DNA of 64,000 bases from JAWKUK01 sp964402175 (GTDB taxonomy: Bacteria > Planctomycetota > UBA1135 > GCA-002686595). Both the position numbers and the translations under genes were made by a program. The notes under the pieces were generated by a model that searched no databases, was not told the origin of the DNA, and saw only the letters and a list, made by a program, of their open reading frames with translations. This document shows, in pieces, positions 29,100-38,865 of this stretch. The DNA lies in NCBI GenBank assembly GCA_964402175.1, contig CAYOBN010000009.1, forward strand, positions 28,199 through 92,198. Reading direction: 5' to 3'. How positions within the stretch are numbered: position 1 is the stretch's first letter; the number at the start of each line of letters is the position of its first letter.

Positions 29100-30926
29100 T
29101 CAATCCGGACTCCACGCCAGGTGGACCCGGTCGACGAACGGCGGATCCCAGCGCGGCGTGGGCTCGGCGGGGCCCCCGGGGGCCGGCTCGAGGGTCAGCT
29201 CGACCGCCAGGCGACAGGGGCCCGGCTCCGCCTGCTCCCAGGGCACGTCGGTGAGCAGCCCGCGGGGCACCGCGGGCGCGACGGGCAGCTCGCTCGGCGC
29301 GAAGAGCACCCGCCAGCGCCCCTGGCCGCCGCCCCCGACCGCCGCCTGCTCGCGCCAGCGGCCGACCTGCTGGCGGCGCGGGAGCGGGCTGCTGACGATC
29401 GAGAACACGAGCGGCTCCACGAGGACATTCGCGAGCGGCGGGTCGATCTCGAGCGCAGAGGCGCGCCGCGGCGGTGTGCGGAAGGCCGAGCGGAAGTCGG
29501 TCGCGAAGTCCCCTTCGCCGAGGATCCAGAGCTGCTCGGCGGCCTCCGGAGCGAGGCGCACCTCGCCGACCCCGCGCACGCGGCCCCCGGCGACGAGCAG
29601 GAGCGGCCCGTCGAAGTCGAGCACCCCATCGACGACGAGGTCGCCGCCCGCGACGATCACGGTCCACGCCGGGGACTCGGCCTCCGCGGCGGCGAGGAAC
29701 TCGGTCAAGGTGCGTGGCACCGCGGTGCGGCCGAGCGGCGGGAACATCCGCGGCGCGCCGCCGCCGGTCCGGCGCACGAGGCGCCCAGCGAGCTCGACGC
29801 GGCCCTGCGCGCGCAGGACGACGAGGCCTCGCTCGGGCAGCACACACTCGCGCTCCCGCGGCAGCGTGAGCCGCACGGCGTGCAGATCGGCGGACGGGAG
29901 CGGCGCCCCGCCGAGCTCGACCCGCCCCGCCGCGCCCGAGCCCGCAGCGCGCGGATAACGCACGCGCACGCGGCCGTCGTCCGACCAGTACGCCGTACCG
30001 TCGGAGCCCTCGACGACCAGCGGGACCGCTTCGTCATCGTCCACGAAGTCGAGGTCGAGCTCGTCCGGCTCCCCCACGCGGAACCGCAGCCCGGTCGGGG
30101 TCCCCGCGAGCCGCCGCGCGACGGGGAAGCCGCGGAAGTCCGTCAACGAGCCGGGCCGGCCCTGGAAGTGCAAGGTGTAGCCCCCAGCGGGCAGCGTCGA
30201 CTCGAAGTGCACCGCGAGCAGCGCGCGGGTCTCGTTGCGCCCTGCGACCTGCTCGTCGTCGAAGTTCTGCACGAGCTCGAGGCGCACGCGGCGCGAGACA
30301 TCGAGGCGCGTGTCCTCGGGCTCGACGCGGAAGTCCTCGTCGAAGAGCGACGTCGGATCGAGCGGTTCACTGCAGCGCAGCCAGAGCGGCGCCCCCGGCG
30401 CCAGCGGCGGCCCGAGCGCAAACCCCGGGTCCGTCGGGCGCACCTCGATCGGCTTCCCGTAGCCGGGCGTCGCGTCGTAGAAGAGGAACCCCTCCTGGTC
30501 GCGCGGCACGACCTCCAGCGGCACGCTGACGGTCGCCCCGAGCCAGCGGCCGTCGCGCGCGCGCAGCGCCGCCGCCGACGGGTACCCGCGCAGCGTCAGC
30601 GTCAGGCGCTCGCCAGGGCGGAAGCCCCCGTCCCCGAGGTCGCGGGCACGCACGGGCGCGGGCGAGAACTCGAGCTGGCGCCCGTCGACGCGCCACGTGC
30701 CCTCCGCGAGCCGGCCATCGGACGCGCGCAGCTCGGCGGCGAGGCGCGTGACCGAGCCCGGGTCGAGCGGCGCATCGAAGAGCACCGTGACCTCCTCGTT
30801 GAGTAGGAGCCGCTCCCCCGCCCGCGGCTCGATCGCGACGATGCGGAGCACGTCGGGTTCATCCGCCCGCGGGGCGCAGGCCGCGGCGGCGAAGCCAACG
30901 AGGGCGAGGGCGAGAGCGTGGCGCAC
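29100..30926 (-). CDS. lipoprotein with SbsA-type Ig-like domains
   Basis: 608 residues. Short signal with lipobox AAAAC (Cys17). The first domain reads EEVTVLFDAPLDPGSVTRLA, the consensus of SbsA-type Ig-like domains, and a second copy occurs around 190 (LWLRCSEPLDPTSLFDEDF). Residues 420-470 form a repetitive beta segment (VDGVLDFDGPLLLVAGGRV) like the one preceding the Gly-rich blocks in the larger paralogues, but the Gly-rich block itself is missing. The C-terminus ends in a beta strand rich in aromatic residues. It is the shortest of four related lipoproteins in the window. Function unknown; surface location inferred from the signal. Confidence 0.75.
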   Translation of the reverse strand: MRHALALALVGFAAAACAPRADEPDVLRIVAIEPRAGERLLLNEEVTVLFDAPLDPGSVTRLAAELRASDGRLAEGTWRVDGRQLEFSPAPVRARDLGDGGFRPGERLTLTLRGYPSAAALRARDGRWLGATVSVPLEVVPRDQEGFLFYDATPGYGKPIEVRPTDPGFALGPPLAPGAPLWLRCSEPLDPTSLFDEDFRVEPEDTRLDVSRRVRLELVQNFDDEQVAGRNETRALLAVHFESTLPAGGYTLHFQGRPGSLTDFRGFPVARRLAGTPTGLRFRVGEPDELDLDFVDDDEAVPLVVEGSDGTAYWSDDGRVRVRYPRAAGSGAAGRVELGGAPLPSADLHAVRLTLPRERECVLPERGLVVLRAQGRVELAGRLVRRTGGGAPRMFPPLGRTAVPRTLTEFLAAAEAESPAWTVIVAGGDLVVDGVLDFDGPLLLVAGGRVRGVGEVRLAPEAAEQLWILGEGDFATDFRSAFRTPPRRASALEIDPPLANVLVEPLVFSIVSSPLPRRQQVGRWREQAAVGGGGQGRWRVLFAPSELPVAPAVPRGLLTDVPWEQAEPGPCRLAVELTLEPAPGGPAEPTPRWDPPFVDRVHLAWSPD

Positions 30927-31031
30927 GTGGCCATTCCAGCAGGGTCACCCCCCGTGGTGCCAGGCCCTCCCGGCCGCCTCTGGCCCAGAAATGCCCGGCG
31001 GGCCGGCACACGGCCAGAGCCCCCCCAACAG

Positions 31032-31068
31032 GCGGGGGCCGGGCATGCAGCGCATGCCCGGCCCCCGC
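31032..31068 (-). terminator. perfect 16-bp hairpin downstream of large lipoprotein gene
   Basis: Inverted repeat with 16-bp perfect arms (31032-31047 and 31053-31068) and a 5-base loop, 18 bases past the stop of the 31087-34614 gene on the minus strand. The stem is almost entirely G/C. No T-run follows on the minus strand, so it may terminate with help, or protect the 3' end of the transcript. Confidence 0.65.
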
Positions 31069-31086
31069 TTCCCCTACCGGGGCGAA

Positions 31087-34000
31087 TCAGAAGCGGAACG
31101 GGATCCGCAGGTAGTCGACCGCGGGACGCGGCGCTGACAGGTCGATGCCGGTCGTACCGTTGACGTCCAGGTCGAACTCGACGCGGAAGCGGATGAAGTC
31201 CCAGTTGGCCGCGTTGAGCGCCGTGATGTTCGGCGTCATCTCACCGGCGTTCTGCGTGACGCTGTAACGCTGGTCGAGGTCCGGACCGCCCGTGACGGGG
31301 TCGATGTTGGTCGCATCGAACGTGATCCGCACCGAGGTGTTGTCGGGGTAGTTGTTGACGATGCCCGCCGCGACGATCTGGAAGAAGTTCGGGATCAGGC
31401 CGACTTCGGCGTTCGGGTTCAGGAGCAGGATGGTGTCCACCAGCCCCGTCGCCTGCGGGTCGACCGTGACCTCGAGGCGGTTCTGCACCGCGTCGTAGGC
31501 CGCGTCGAGCACCACGAAGTCGAACGTCTCCGTCGGCGACGTCGCGTCGCGCAGGCGCAGGCGGAAGCCCCGCACGAGCGCCGCGTTCTTCTTGTACAGG
31601 TCGTCGAGGGCGGTCGCGTCGAGCGTGACCACGTTGCCACCCGTCACGAACGGCACGGTCGTCTGACCGGGCACGATCGAGGCGAAGGGCAACACCGAGG
31701 CGAGCGTCGCGACCGACGTGCCCGTGCGCTCGACGACACCGCGCTCCGACGGGGTCGGCGAGGTCTGGTTCGTGCCCCCGAAGGTGAAGTTGACGAGGTT
31801 CGTCGAACCATCGGGGTTGCGCCGCGCCTGACCGAGCGCGATCCAGGTGGAAAGCGCCTCCGACTCGTCCCCGAAGAACGGGATCATCTGGTCGGGGGCC
31901 TCGTCCGGGCGCAACCAACCGAGCGGCGGCGGGGCCACCGAGAAGGTCACGTCCTTGCCCGTCCCGTACTGGCCGGGGCGGTTCGGGAACTGGATCTGCG
32001 TGTTCAGGTTCGACGCGTGGAACTGGATGATGCCGGGGCCACCGTCACCGCCCGCGCCCGGGGTCGTACCGATCGGGTCGGTCGTCGAGCCCGTGTTGCA
32101 GGTCGTGAACGACGTGTTGTTCGGCGCGTTGAGGGGCGCGTACTCGAAGCCTTCGAAGTGCGCCAGCGGGATCGCGTCGACCTTCCAGTCGCGCACGCCC
32201 TGGGCGTTGGCGCCGCAGCGGTCATCCTTGCCTGCGCCGCCCTGGCCGCCGAGCGCGCTCACCGGACGCATCGGGTGACGGAGCTGAGCCGGGGCGTCCG
32301 TGTAGAACGGGGCCGCCTGGTTGAAGCCGGTGCCCTCGGGGGCTTCGGCCTGCACGATGATCGCGTTCGCGCTCGAGAGGACGATGTGACCGCCCGAGCC
32401 GCCGCCACCACCGCCGCCGACGCGGTCGAAGAAGATCGTGTTCTCACCGGCGCCGCCGTAGCCGCCGTCCGCCGTGAGGCGCCCGGTGGGGCCGACAGTG
32501 ATCGTGCCGATCGCGAGGATCTGGATGCCGCCGGCGCCGCCGCCACCACCCGAGCCCTTCTCGTCGCCGCCGATGTTGAAGGGCGTGACCGGGAACTGGT
32601 TGGCGTTGACCGCGTCACCGCCCGCGCCGCCGCCGGCGCCGGCCCACACGCGGGTCAGCTCACCGATGATGATGCGCGACGGCTCGAGGACCTGACCACC
32701 GCCGCCGAGGACCGGCGCCGTGCGCATGATCCCGAGGAAGTTGTTGTCGTCGAACTGGTCGAAGAACGGGAGCGGGCCGAAGGCCCCGCCCTGCGCGCGC
32801 TGCGTCTGGCTGACCGCGCCCGTGCCGCCGGCGCCGCCGGGGAAACCGGGCTCGGCGTCGAAGCCGATCAGCGACTGGCAGCGCACGAACGCACTGCCCG
32901 GCTGGAAGAAGTAACGCGTGTCGACGCCGAGGCGACCGCCACCGCCACCCGCGCCGCGGCGCCGGTCGAGGTTGCCCGCGGCGTAGGAGGTCTCACCGCC
33001 GCCGCCGCCGAACGCCGCGCGCTGGAAGGCGCCGAAGCCGGGGCCGCCGCGGGGGGTCGACTGGGACGTCAGGAACGAGCCCGTACCGCCGTTGCCACCG
33101 CCGGCGTTGCCAGGCGCGCCGGGCTCGGGCTGGTTCGTCGTGTTGAGCGTCTTCACACCGGGGTTGTCACCGCCGTTGGCGCTGACCACACCGTTGATGA
33201 GCACGTTGCCCTTCGCGAGGATCGTCGCCGTGTTCGGGCCCACGAACAGCAGCGTGCCGCCCAGCTCGACCGTGAAGTTGTTCACGTCGATGATGCCGTT
33301 GATGACGGTCTGGACCTGGCCGAGCTGGTTGCGGATCTGGTCCGCCGCCGTGTCGATGATCACGACCTGGCCGTTCGGCACCACGTAGTCGAAGTTGCCG
33401 CCCGGACCGCCGGTGCCCTGGAAGGCGAACGACGGCTGGACGACGCCGCCGCCCCAGTCCGCGCGCGGCTTCGTCGAGTCGGCGAGCAGGTCCTCACGCG
33501 AGTTGATGCCGCCGCCGCCGAAGGTGAACTCCTCGAACACCTCGTCCGCACCCTCCGTCGGGTCGGCCGTGCCCGGCGTGTTCACCGTCTCGGAGGTGAG
33601 GCGCACGAAGTTGGTCAGGTCCGCTTGGACCGAGTCCCCCGTGAGGTCCTCGAAGCCGTCGCGGACGTTGATGCGCAGGCTCGCGCCCTGGGGCACGATG
33701 CCCTCGGGCGTGACGCGCACGGAGGAGCCGGTCGCCGTGCAGTTGTCGAGCAGCTCGACCGTCGACGGCAGCGCGATCCACTGGCCCGTGCCCGCATTGC
33801 GGAACTCGAAGCGGATACGCTCGGAGGACACGTTGATCGGGTCCGCCGCGTTGATCGGCTGGTTGAACTGCAGGACCACCGCGAAGCGGTCTTCCGCGCG
33901 GCTGTACAGGTTGAGCGGCACGAGCTGCGTGCCGAACGGGAAGAGCTCACCCTGCTGCGTGACGGGGTTCAGGCGCAGGTACTCGCGGTTGTTCGGGTCC

Positions 34001-34614
34001 CCGCCGAACTCGACGTAAGACGAGCTCGTCGAGTTGAGCGGCACGCCGCCGAGGCCGCGCACGAGCACGGTCGGCGGGCCCGCGACCTGGTCGACGAACA
34101 GCTCGACGGGGTCGTTCGAGCTCGGCGTCTGGAAGGACACCGTGATGCCCGTCTCGACAGGACGTCCCGCGGTGTCGCGCACGGTCACCGCATTCGCACC
34201 GCCCACGACGACGAGGAAGTACACGCGGCCCTGCTGCAAGCCGCCGTTCGAATTCGTCGCGTTGGTCGGGCAGAGCGGCTGGAAGCGCACCGTCGTCGGA
34301 TTGACGAGGGAGTACGCACCCAGTGCCGGGATGCCCGTCGTGTCGCTGATCTGGATGGTGTTCGAGTTCACCGAGCTGAAGTCGATCGCCGCACTGAAGC
34401 GGATCTCGATCGGTCGGTTCAGCTTCCAAACCGCGCCGCTGACGACGTTGACGCCGTCGACGACGAAGTCCCGGTTGTTCGGCTGGTTGATGTTCGGCGA
34501 CGTCGACTCGGAGCCGCCACAGCCGGCGAGGCCGAGCAGGGAGCCAGCCAGGCCCAGGGCCGTGAGCAGCGCCGGTGCAGCAGTCGAGCACGTGGCGCGT
34601 TGGTGGGTGCGCAT
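31087..34614 (-). CDS. very large lipoprotein with SbsA-type Ig-like domains and Gly-rich blocks
   Basis: 1175 residues. ATG 34614 gives a hydrophobic signal and lipobox LGLAGC with Cys32. Ig-like modules occur around residues 50-130 (EIRFSAAIDFSSVNSNTIQI) and 240-330 (VVLQFNQPINAADPINVSSE). A beta-repeat segment around 440-500 (VELGGTLLFVGPNTATILAK) leads into a long Gly-rich region, about 500-850, with several GGGGG runs. The last 300 residues are mixed beta sequence ending DYLRIPFRF. The design is closely parallel to the lipoprotein at 15159-18395, pointing to paralogy. No enzymatic motif seen. A role in the outer surface or in adhesion is inferred only. The gene ends at a strong hairpin and starts 157 bases after the stop of the next large lipoprotein. 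Confidence 0.8.
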   Translation of the reverse strand: MRTHQRATCSTAAPALLTALGLAGSLLGLAGCGGSESTSPNINQPNNRDFVVDGVNVVSGAVWKLNRPIEIRFSAAIDFSSVNSNTIQISDTTGIPALGAYSLVNPTTVRFQPLCPTNATNSNGGLQQGRVYFLVVVGGANAVTVRDTAGRPVETGITVSFQTPSSNDPVELFVDQVAGPPTVLVRGLGGVPLNSTSSSYVEFGGDPNNREYLRLNPVTQQGELFPFGTQLVPLNLYSRAEDRFAVVLQFNQPINAADPINVSSERIRFEFRNAGTGQWIALPSTVELLDNCTATGSSVRVTPEGIVPQGASLRINVRDGFEDLTGDSVQADLTNFVRLTSETVNTPGTADPTEGADEVFEEFTFGGGGINSREDLLADSTKPRADWGGGVVQPSFAFQGTGGPGGNFDYVVPNGQVVIIDTAADQIRNQLGQVQTVINGIIDVNNFTVELGGTLLFVGPNTATILAKGNVLINGVVSANGGDNPGVKTLNTTNQPEPGAPGNAGGGNGGTGSFLTSQSTPRGGPGFGAFQRAAFGGGGGETSYAAGNLDRRRGAGGGGGRLGVDTRYFFQPGSAFVRCQSLIGFDAEPGFPGGAGGTGAVSQTQRAQGGAFGPLPFFDQFDDNNFLGIMRTAPVLGGGGQVLEPSRIIIGELTRVWAGAGGGAGGDAVNANQFPVTPFNIGGDEKGSGGGGGAGGIQILAIGTITVGPTGRLTADGGYGGAGENTIFFDRVGGGGGGGSGGHIVLSSANAIIVQAEAPEGTGFNQAAPFYTDAPAQLRHPMRPVSALGGQGGAGKDDRCGANAQGVRDWKVDAIPLAHFEGFEYAPLNAPNNTSFTTCNTGSTTDPIGTTPGAGGDGGPGIIQFHASNLNTQIQFPNRPGQYGTGKDVTFSVAPPPLGWLRPDEAPDQMIPFFGDESEALSTWIALGQARRNPDGSTNLVNFTFGGTNQTSPTPSERGVVERTGTSVATLASVLPFASIVPGQTTVPFVTGGNVVTLDATALDDLYKKNAALVRGFRLRLRDATSPTETFDFVVLDAAYDAVQNRLEVTVDPQATGLVDTILLLNPNAEVGLIPNFFQIVAAGIVNNYPDNTSVRITFDATNIDPVTGGPDLDQRYSVTQNAGEMTPNITALNAANWDFIRFRVEFDLDVNGTTGIDLSAPRPAVDYLRIPFRF

Positions 34615-34730
34615 GGACGTTCGGGAAGTTCTTGGGGGGAGGCCGCCGGCGTCGGGTCCTCGGGATTCACCCCCGAGGGAGGGGGCACCGGCGGTGGAGG
34701 GGTGGATAAGGGTAGGAGAAGGCGGGCTCT

Positions 34731-34761
34731 GCGGGGTGCTCCGTTTGCCGGAGCACCCCGC
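34731..34761 (-). terminator. perfect 13-bp hairpin between two large lipoprotein genes
   Basis: Arms GCGGGGTGCTCCG and its exact complement (34731-34743, 34749-34761) with a 5-base loop, 10 bases past the stop of the 34772-38125 gene. Likely terminator or 3' stabiliser; no T-tract on the minus strand. Confidence 0.6.
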
Positions 34762-34771
34762 GCAGCGCAGC

Positions 34772-37700
34772 TCACTGGGTCCAGGACAGCGCGAACGCCG
34801 AGACCTCGGGGGACTCACCCGTCGCGATGTTCGCGAAGAAGGTGAGGCGGACCTGGTAGAAGACCGCGTCTTCGATCTGGGCCACGTCGGTCTTCCACGT
34901 GGAGTCACCCGCGAGGAAGGTCAGGCCCGGGTTCGCGTTGGCGGTGCGGTGGACGTCGAACGGCGGATCGACCGAGTTGTAGTAGTCGCCCCATTGGTCG
35001 ATCGTGAACCCGTTGATCTGGTAGTCCGTGAACCGTTGACCCGTTGTGGAGGCCGGGTCGATGGGGTTGTCGTCGGGACCGCGGTCGTTGTCCTGGGCGG
35101 TGCCGGCACCGGGGATCTGACCCGGGTTCAGGTAGGTGATCGCCGTCGCGCCGCGGAAGGAGACCTCGACGGAGGTCCCGATCGGCTGGTCCTCGGCGCG
35201 CGGCTCGAGGGTCGGCGGCAGGTAGCTGCGGCCGCCGAACGCCGGCTCGCCGACGATCGCGGACCGGAACCACACCGAGTGCACGTGGCTGATGCGCACC
35301 ACGAGGTCGAGCGCACCGAGGTACACCGAGTTGTCGAGGCCGAAGGTCACCGCGCCCGGGATCGTCGAGCCGGGGTTGAAGCCCCCGTTCGCGAGCGTCT
35401 CGGTGTCGGGGTCGACGTACTTCGGCTGACCGTTCTGGCGCACACCACCCGTCGTGAAGGCCCGGAAGTAGGGCTTCGAGGACGAGTTCGCGGCCAGGTT
35501 GATGTCGAAGCCGTTGATGCCGAGGGCCGAGTCGTCGCGGTAGGTGCGGAACTCGAGCAGCAGCGGGAGACCCGCGGTCTGCGCCTCGTTCGGCGGGTAG
35601 AACTTGTTGGGCGCGGTCGGCGGCGTGAGGCCGAGCGCGATCAGGTAGTACGTCGGATCGACCCCACCGTTCTGCGCACCGGCGCGCGAGCGGATGCGCG
35701 AGTCGCGCCAGGTGAACGTACGCCGTTCTTCGGGCGGAAGGCCGCGGTTCAGCGGGAACGGCATGACGCGCATGCCGCTCGGCGCGACGAAGAGGTCGGC
35801 CGGGTTCACGATGTAACCGCGCTCGCGGGGGTGCACGACCGTCTGCGCCTCGTTGAGGAGCAGGTTGTTCGTGAAGTTGTTCACGAGACCCGAGTTCGGG
35901 TACTGCGGGAAGAGGCTACCCGGGTCGATCAACTCGTCCGGAGCCCAGCGCGAGTGCGACAGGCGGATCTCGAACTCATCGAACGCGTCCGCGACGACGG
36001 CGCCGCCGGCCGGGGCCCAACCGAGGCCCTCGACGTCGAGGTTGAGGTTCGTCGGGTCGTTGATGGAGAACGCGCAGTCCGCGTAGCGCCAGAGCGTCTG
36101 CATCTTCGAACCGAAGTTCGAGAGCGGCGTCACGATGCCGTTCGAGAAGGGCGTGTGGCCCTGCAGCGTCGGCTTCGTGCGGTCGAGGATCACGGTCTGA
36201 CGGGTGACCGGGCGCGGACGGATGAGCTGCCGGCCGGTGTCGACGAGCAACTGGCCGCCCCACTCGGGCAGCAGTTGCTCTCCCGAGCCCGCGATCGGCG
36301 CCTCTTCGTCGATGGCCGTGAAGCGGCTCACGCGGCCGCCGTTGAGCACCGCAGCGGCCGTGGGCTCGATGCGGAACTCGACCTCGGAGAACTGCGACAC
36401 GACGTTGCCCGCGAGGTCCCGCGGAGCGAACTGGCCGGAGGCGATGTTCAGGTAGTACGGCTCCGACTCACCGAGCACGTGGTTGAGCGGCAGGTCCGGG
36501 TTGAACGTGAACTCGCGCAGGTCGACCGTCTGGCCGACGCGCCCGATCACGAACTGCTCCGCGGAGAAGACCCCGTTCGTCGGGGCGGGCGTACGGGTGA
36601 GGGTCAGCGAATCGAAGGCCGTGAGCGACCGCGGGTCCATCGGCTCGCTGAAGCGGATGCTGACGGACGACGCCGGCTCGAGGCCCGTCGTCGGGAGCTG
36701 CGGGTAGCTGGTCGGACGGGGCAGGACGCGCACGAAGCACGCCTGACGCGCGCCGTCGTCGGCCGGGTCGTAAGCGGACTCGTACGCCGCACCGCCGAAG
36801 CCGAAGGTCACCCACTCCTCGGGGCCCGTCCACGCCGGGGGGAACTGCACGAGGCGCACGCGCACGTCGGTCGCAAGGTCACCCGCGGTCGGCACCTGCG
36901 CGTCCTGGATGACCTCGGCGAACACGCCGTTCTGCGAGATGACATCGCCGACCTCGGGGGTCTGCGCGCACAGCGTCGAAGCGAAGCGCACCTGCGGCAG
37001 CACGAAGATGTCGTCGTCGACCTGCACCGGCGCGGTCACGATCGTGATCGGGTTGCTGCCGATGACCCGCGGGCCGACGCTGTCGGACAGGAAGCCGTTC
37101 GACGGGTCGCTGGTGAAGTCGGGGTTGCCGCCGCCGCGGAACGCGCGCAGCACGGGCTGGCCCGGATCCGCGAAGTCGACGGGGCCGTTGCCCGAGGTCG
37201 ACAGCGGGTGGAACGTCGGGTTCATCAGCACGCGCGCCTGGCCCGCGGCCAGGTTGCGCACCGTCGGGAACTGCAGCCGCAGGTTCGCGCGGTTGACGTC
37301 GATGCTGAAGGGGAAACCCGTGCTGTTGATCGGCAGCGGCGGCGAGACGGCGAACGCTTCGATCTCCGACACGGTCGGGTCGATGATGACCCGCGTCGGA
37401 TAGAACTCGTCACCCGGCAGCCCGTCCAGGTTGGCGAAGGCGCCGTAGTGCACGTCGGGCACGATGCGCGCCTCGAACGGGTTGGTCGGCGGATAACCGG
37501 AGAGCACGCGCACGGTCGTGTTGTCGATCGTGCGGGGGTCGATCAGGTCGTCGAACACCACGACGACCGCCGCGTTGCGCGGCACCATCGTGAAGATGCC
37601 GACCGTGTTGATGTCGGCGACGCGCAGGGCGGGCAGGTTGTCGGACGCAGCGCGCAGGAGCTCGAGGAACTGCTCGCGCCCGCCACCCGCCGTCGTGTCG

Positions 37701-38125
37701 TTCACGTTGCGCAGGATGACGAGCTGGTCCTTACCCGTCACTGCGTTCGTGTCGACGATGTACTGGCCACCGATGCTCGTGAGGTTCGGCTCGACGACGA
37801 AGGACGACGACATCGGCACCCGCGGCGGCAGCGGCGCACCCGGCGTGAACGGACCGCTGAGGCCGAACACTTCGACGAGGCGGCCGTAGTACGTCACCGA
37901 AACGTTGACACGCTGGGCGCGGCCGCCCTGGTGCGGGTCGACGTCGGTGATGACGAACTCGAGCTCGGAGACGTCGAGTCCACCGGGGCCGGTCGGCGCG
38001 CTGGTGTCGCTCGAGCTACCGCTGCATGCGGCGAGCCATGCGACTCCGGCAAGGGCGAGGCCCGGCGCAAGGCGACGGGGACTCAGCGCGGAGTCGCGCT
38101 TGGGGTTCGGGGCGTGGGGTGACAT
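34772..38125 (-). CDS. very large lipoprotein with SbsA-type Ig-like domains
   Basis: 1117 residues. ATG 38125 gives a signal and lipobox WLAAC with Cys34. Ig-like modules include VVVVFDDLIDPRTIDNTTV (about residue 180) and VSIRFSEPMDPRSLTAFDSL (about 490). Unlike its two neighbours it has no long Gly-rich block; instead the chain is long beta-rich sequence with many Asp/Asn. The C-terminus, SPEVSAFALSWTQ, resembles the ends of the other members in containing an aromatic beta strand. The function is unknown. Being lipid-anchored and next to two relatives and a FecR-like protein, it is probably part of the same surface set. A longer N-terminus starting at ATG further upstream is open but shows no signal peptide. 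Confidence 0.78.
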   Translation of the reverse strand: MSPHAPNPKRDSALSPRRLAPGLALAGVAWLAACSGSSSDTSAPTGPGGLDVSELEFVITDVDPHQGGRAQRVNVSVTYYGRLVEVFGLSGPFTPGAPLPPRVPMSSSFVVEPNLTSIGGQYIVDTNAVTGKDQLVILRNVNDTTAGGGREQFLELLRAASDNLPALRVADINTVGIFTMVPRNAAVVVVFDDLIDPRTIDNTTVRVLSGYPPTNPFEARIVPDVHYGAFANLDGLPGDEFYPTRVIIDPTVSEIEAFAVSPPLPINSTGFPFSIDVNRANLRLQFPTVRNLAAGQARVLMNPTFHPLSTSGNGPVDFADPGQPVLRAFRGGGNPDFTSDPSNGFLSDSVGPRVIGSNPITIVTAPVQVDDDIFVLPQVRFASTLCAQTPEVGDVISQNGVFAEVIQDAQVPTAGDLATDVRVRLVQFPPAWTGPEEWVTFGFGGAAYESAYDPADDGARQACFVRVLPRPTSYPQLPTTGLEPASSVSIRFSEPMDPRSLTAFDSLTLTRTPAPTNGVFSAEQFVIGRVGQTVDLREFTFNPDLPLNHVLGESEPYYLNIASGQFAPRDLAGNVVSQFSEVEFRIEPTAAAVLNGGRVSRFTAIDEEAPIAGSGEQLLPEWGGQLLVDTGRQLIRPRPVTRQTVILDRTKPTLQGHTPFSNGIVTPLSNFGSKMQTLWRYADCAFSINDPTNLNLDVEGLGWAPAGGAVVADAFDEFEIRLSHSRWAPDELIDPGSLFPQYPNSGLVNNFTNNLLLNEAQTVVHPRERGYIVNPADLFVAPSGMRVMPFPLNRGLPPEERRTFTWRDSRIRSRAGAQNGGVDPTYYLIALGLTPPTAPNKFYPPNEAQTAGLPLLLEFRTYRDDSALGINGFDINLAANSSSKPYFRAFTTGGVRQNGQPKYVDPDTETLANGGFNPGSTIPGAVTFGLDNSVYLGALDLVVRISHVHSVWFRSAIVGEPAFGGRSYLPPTLEPRAEDQPIGTSVEVSFRGATAITYLNPGQIPGAGTAQDNDRGPDDNPIDPASTTGQRFTDYQINGFTIDQWGDYYNSVDPPFDVHRTANANPGLTFLAGDSTWKTDVAQIEDAVFYQVRLTFFANIATGESPEVSAFALSWTQ

Positions 38126-38865
38126 GGTGGCACGGCGTTGAGGCACCTCGGTCGGTCGAGGGGGGGTCAGTTCGATCATCCTTGGGGGTGCCAGGTACTC
38201 GGTGGAAGAGGGTGCGGGTGGTGCCAGGTCGGAGGGAGCGCCGTCTCGGTGCGCCGCGGGGAGGAGGGCTCGGGGCCCGGCACAGGGTCCTGTGACAGAC
38301 CCGGTGATGGCCCTGATGCAGCTCGTCAGGGACACGAGCCACGGGGCGACGTCGGCGGACGAGCCCGTCGACGGCGACGGGTGCCGACGCCGCGGACGTC
38401 CCGAGGCGCGCCCGTAGGCGCCCCCCGCAACGACCCGCGGTCCCTGGGACCCGCGCCACAATGGTAATCGATCCGCGTCGTTCGGACACCCCCCACGCAC
38501 GGGAGGGCGCCCCACGGCGGCCGGATCGGCGAGCGGGCTCGGCGCGGGCCCCGCCTCCGGGGCCCCGCGGTTGCGGCCCCGAATCCTCCCCAGCGGTTGT
38601 CAAACAGCGTCACAGGCGACCCTGGCGCCGCCTGCCTGGGGTTGGGCATGCAAACTCCGTGCCGTGAGGTGGACCAGGCGCGCGACCGGCCCCTGGGCCC
38701 CTCCCCCGCCCTGCCATCGGAGCTGCCGCACACCTGGACCCGGGGGCGAAGTGTGCGGAACCGCTCACTGGGTCTGCGGAGGGTCCGGCGCCGGGGCCTC
38801 CGACGGCCGCGCGGTCGAGCCGCGCCCGCGGGGGCCGCCCAGGGACGACCCCGGCCGATCGGGCT
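38126..38865. other. 740 bases without a recognisable gene
   Basis: Lies between the start of the 34772-38125 lipoprotein and the stop of the FecR-like gene, both minus strand. Very GC-rich, so several frames stay open, but none has a plausible start, domain or composition. The lipoprotein promoter should be here; no clear -35/-10 was found. Two imperfect copies of GGTGCCAGGT (about 38188 and 38219) were noted, without further structure. Confidence 0.4.

Noticed and set aside
34034..38122. Very long open frame antisense to the large lipoproteins; similar frames at 15147-18461 and 53943-56297
   Set aside because: Composition is Arg/Val/Asp/Glu-biased as expected from the complement of GC-rich genes; no start region, signal or domain. 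The opposite strand carries clear lipoprotein and ligase genes.
38180..38240. Two GGTGCCAGGT copies upstream of a large lipoprotein, resembling the palindrome array arms
   Set aside because: Only 10 bases each, no inverted partner, no GGTACC end; likely chance.
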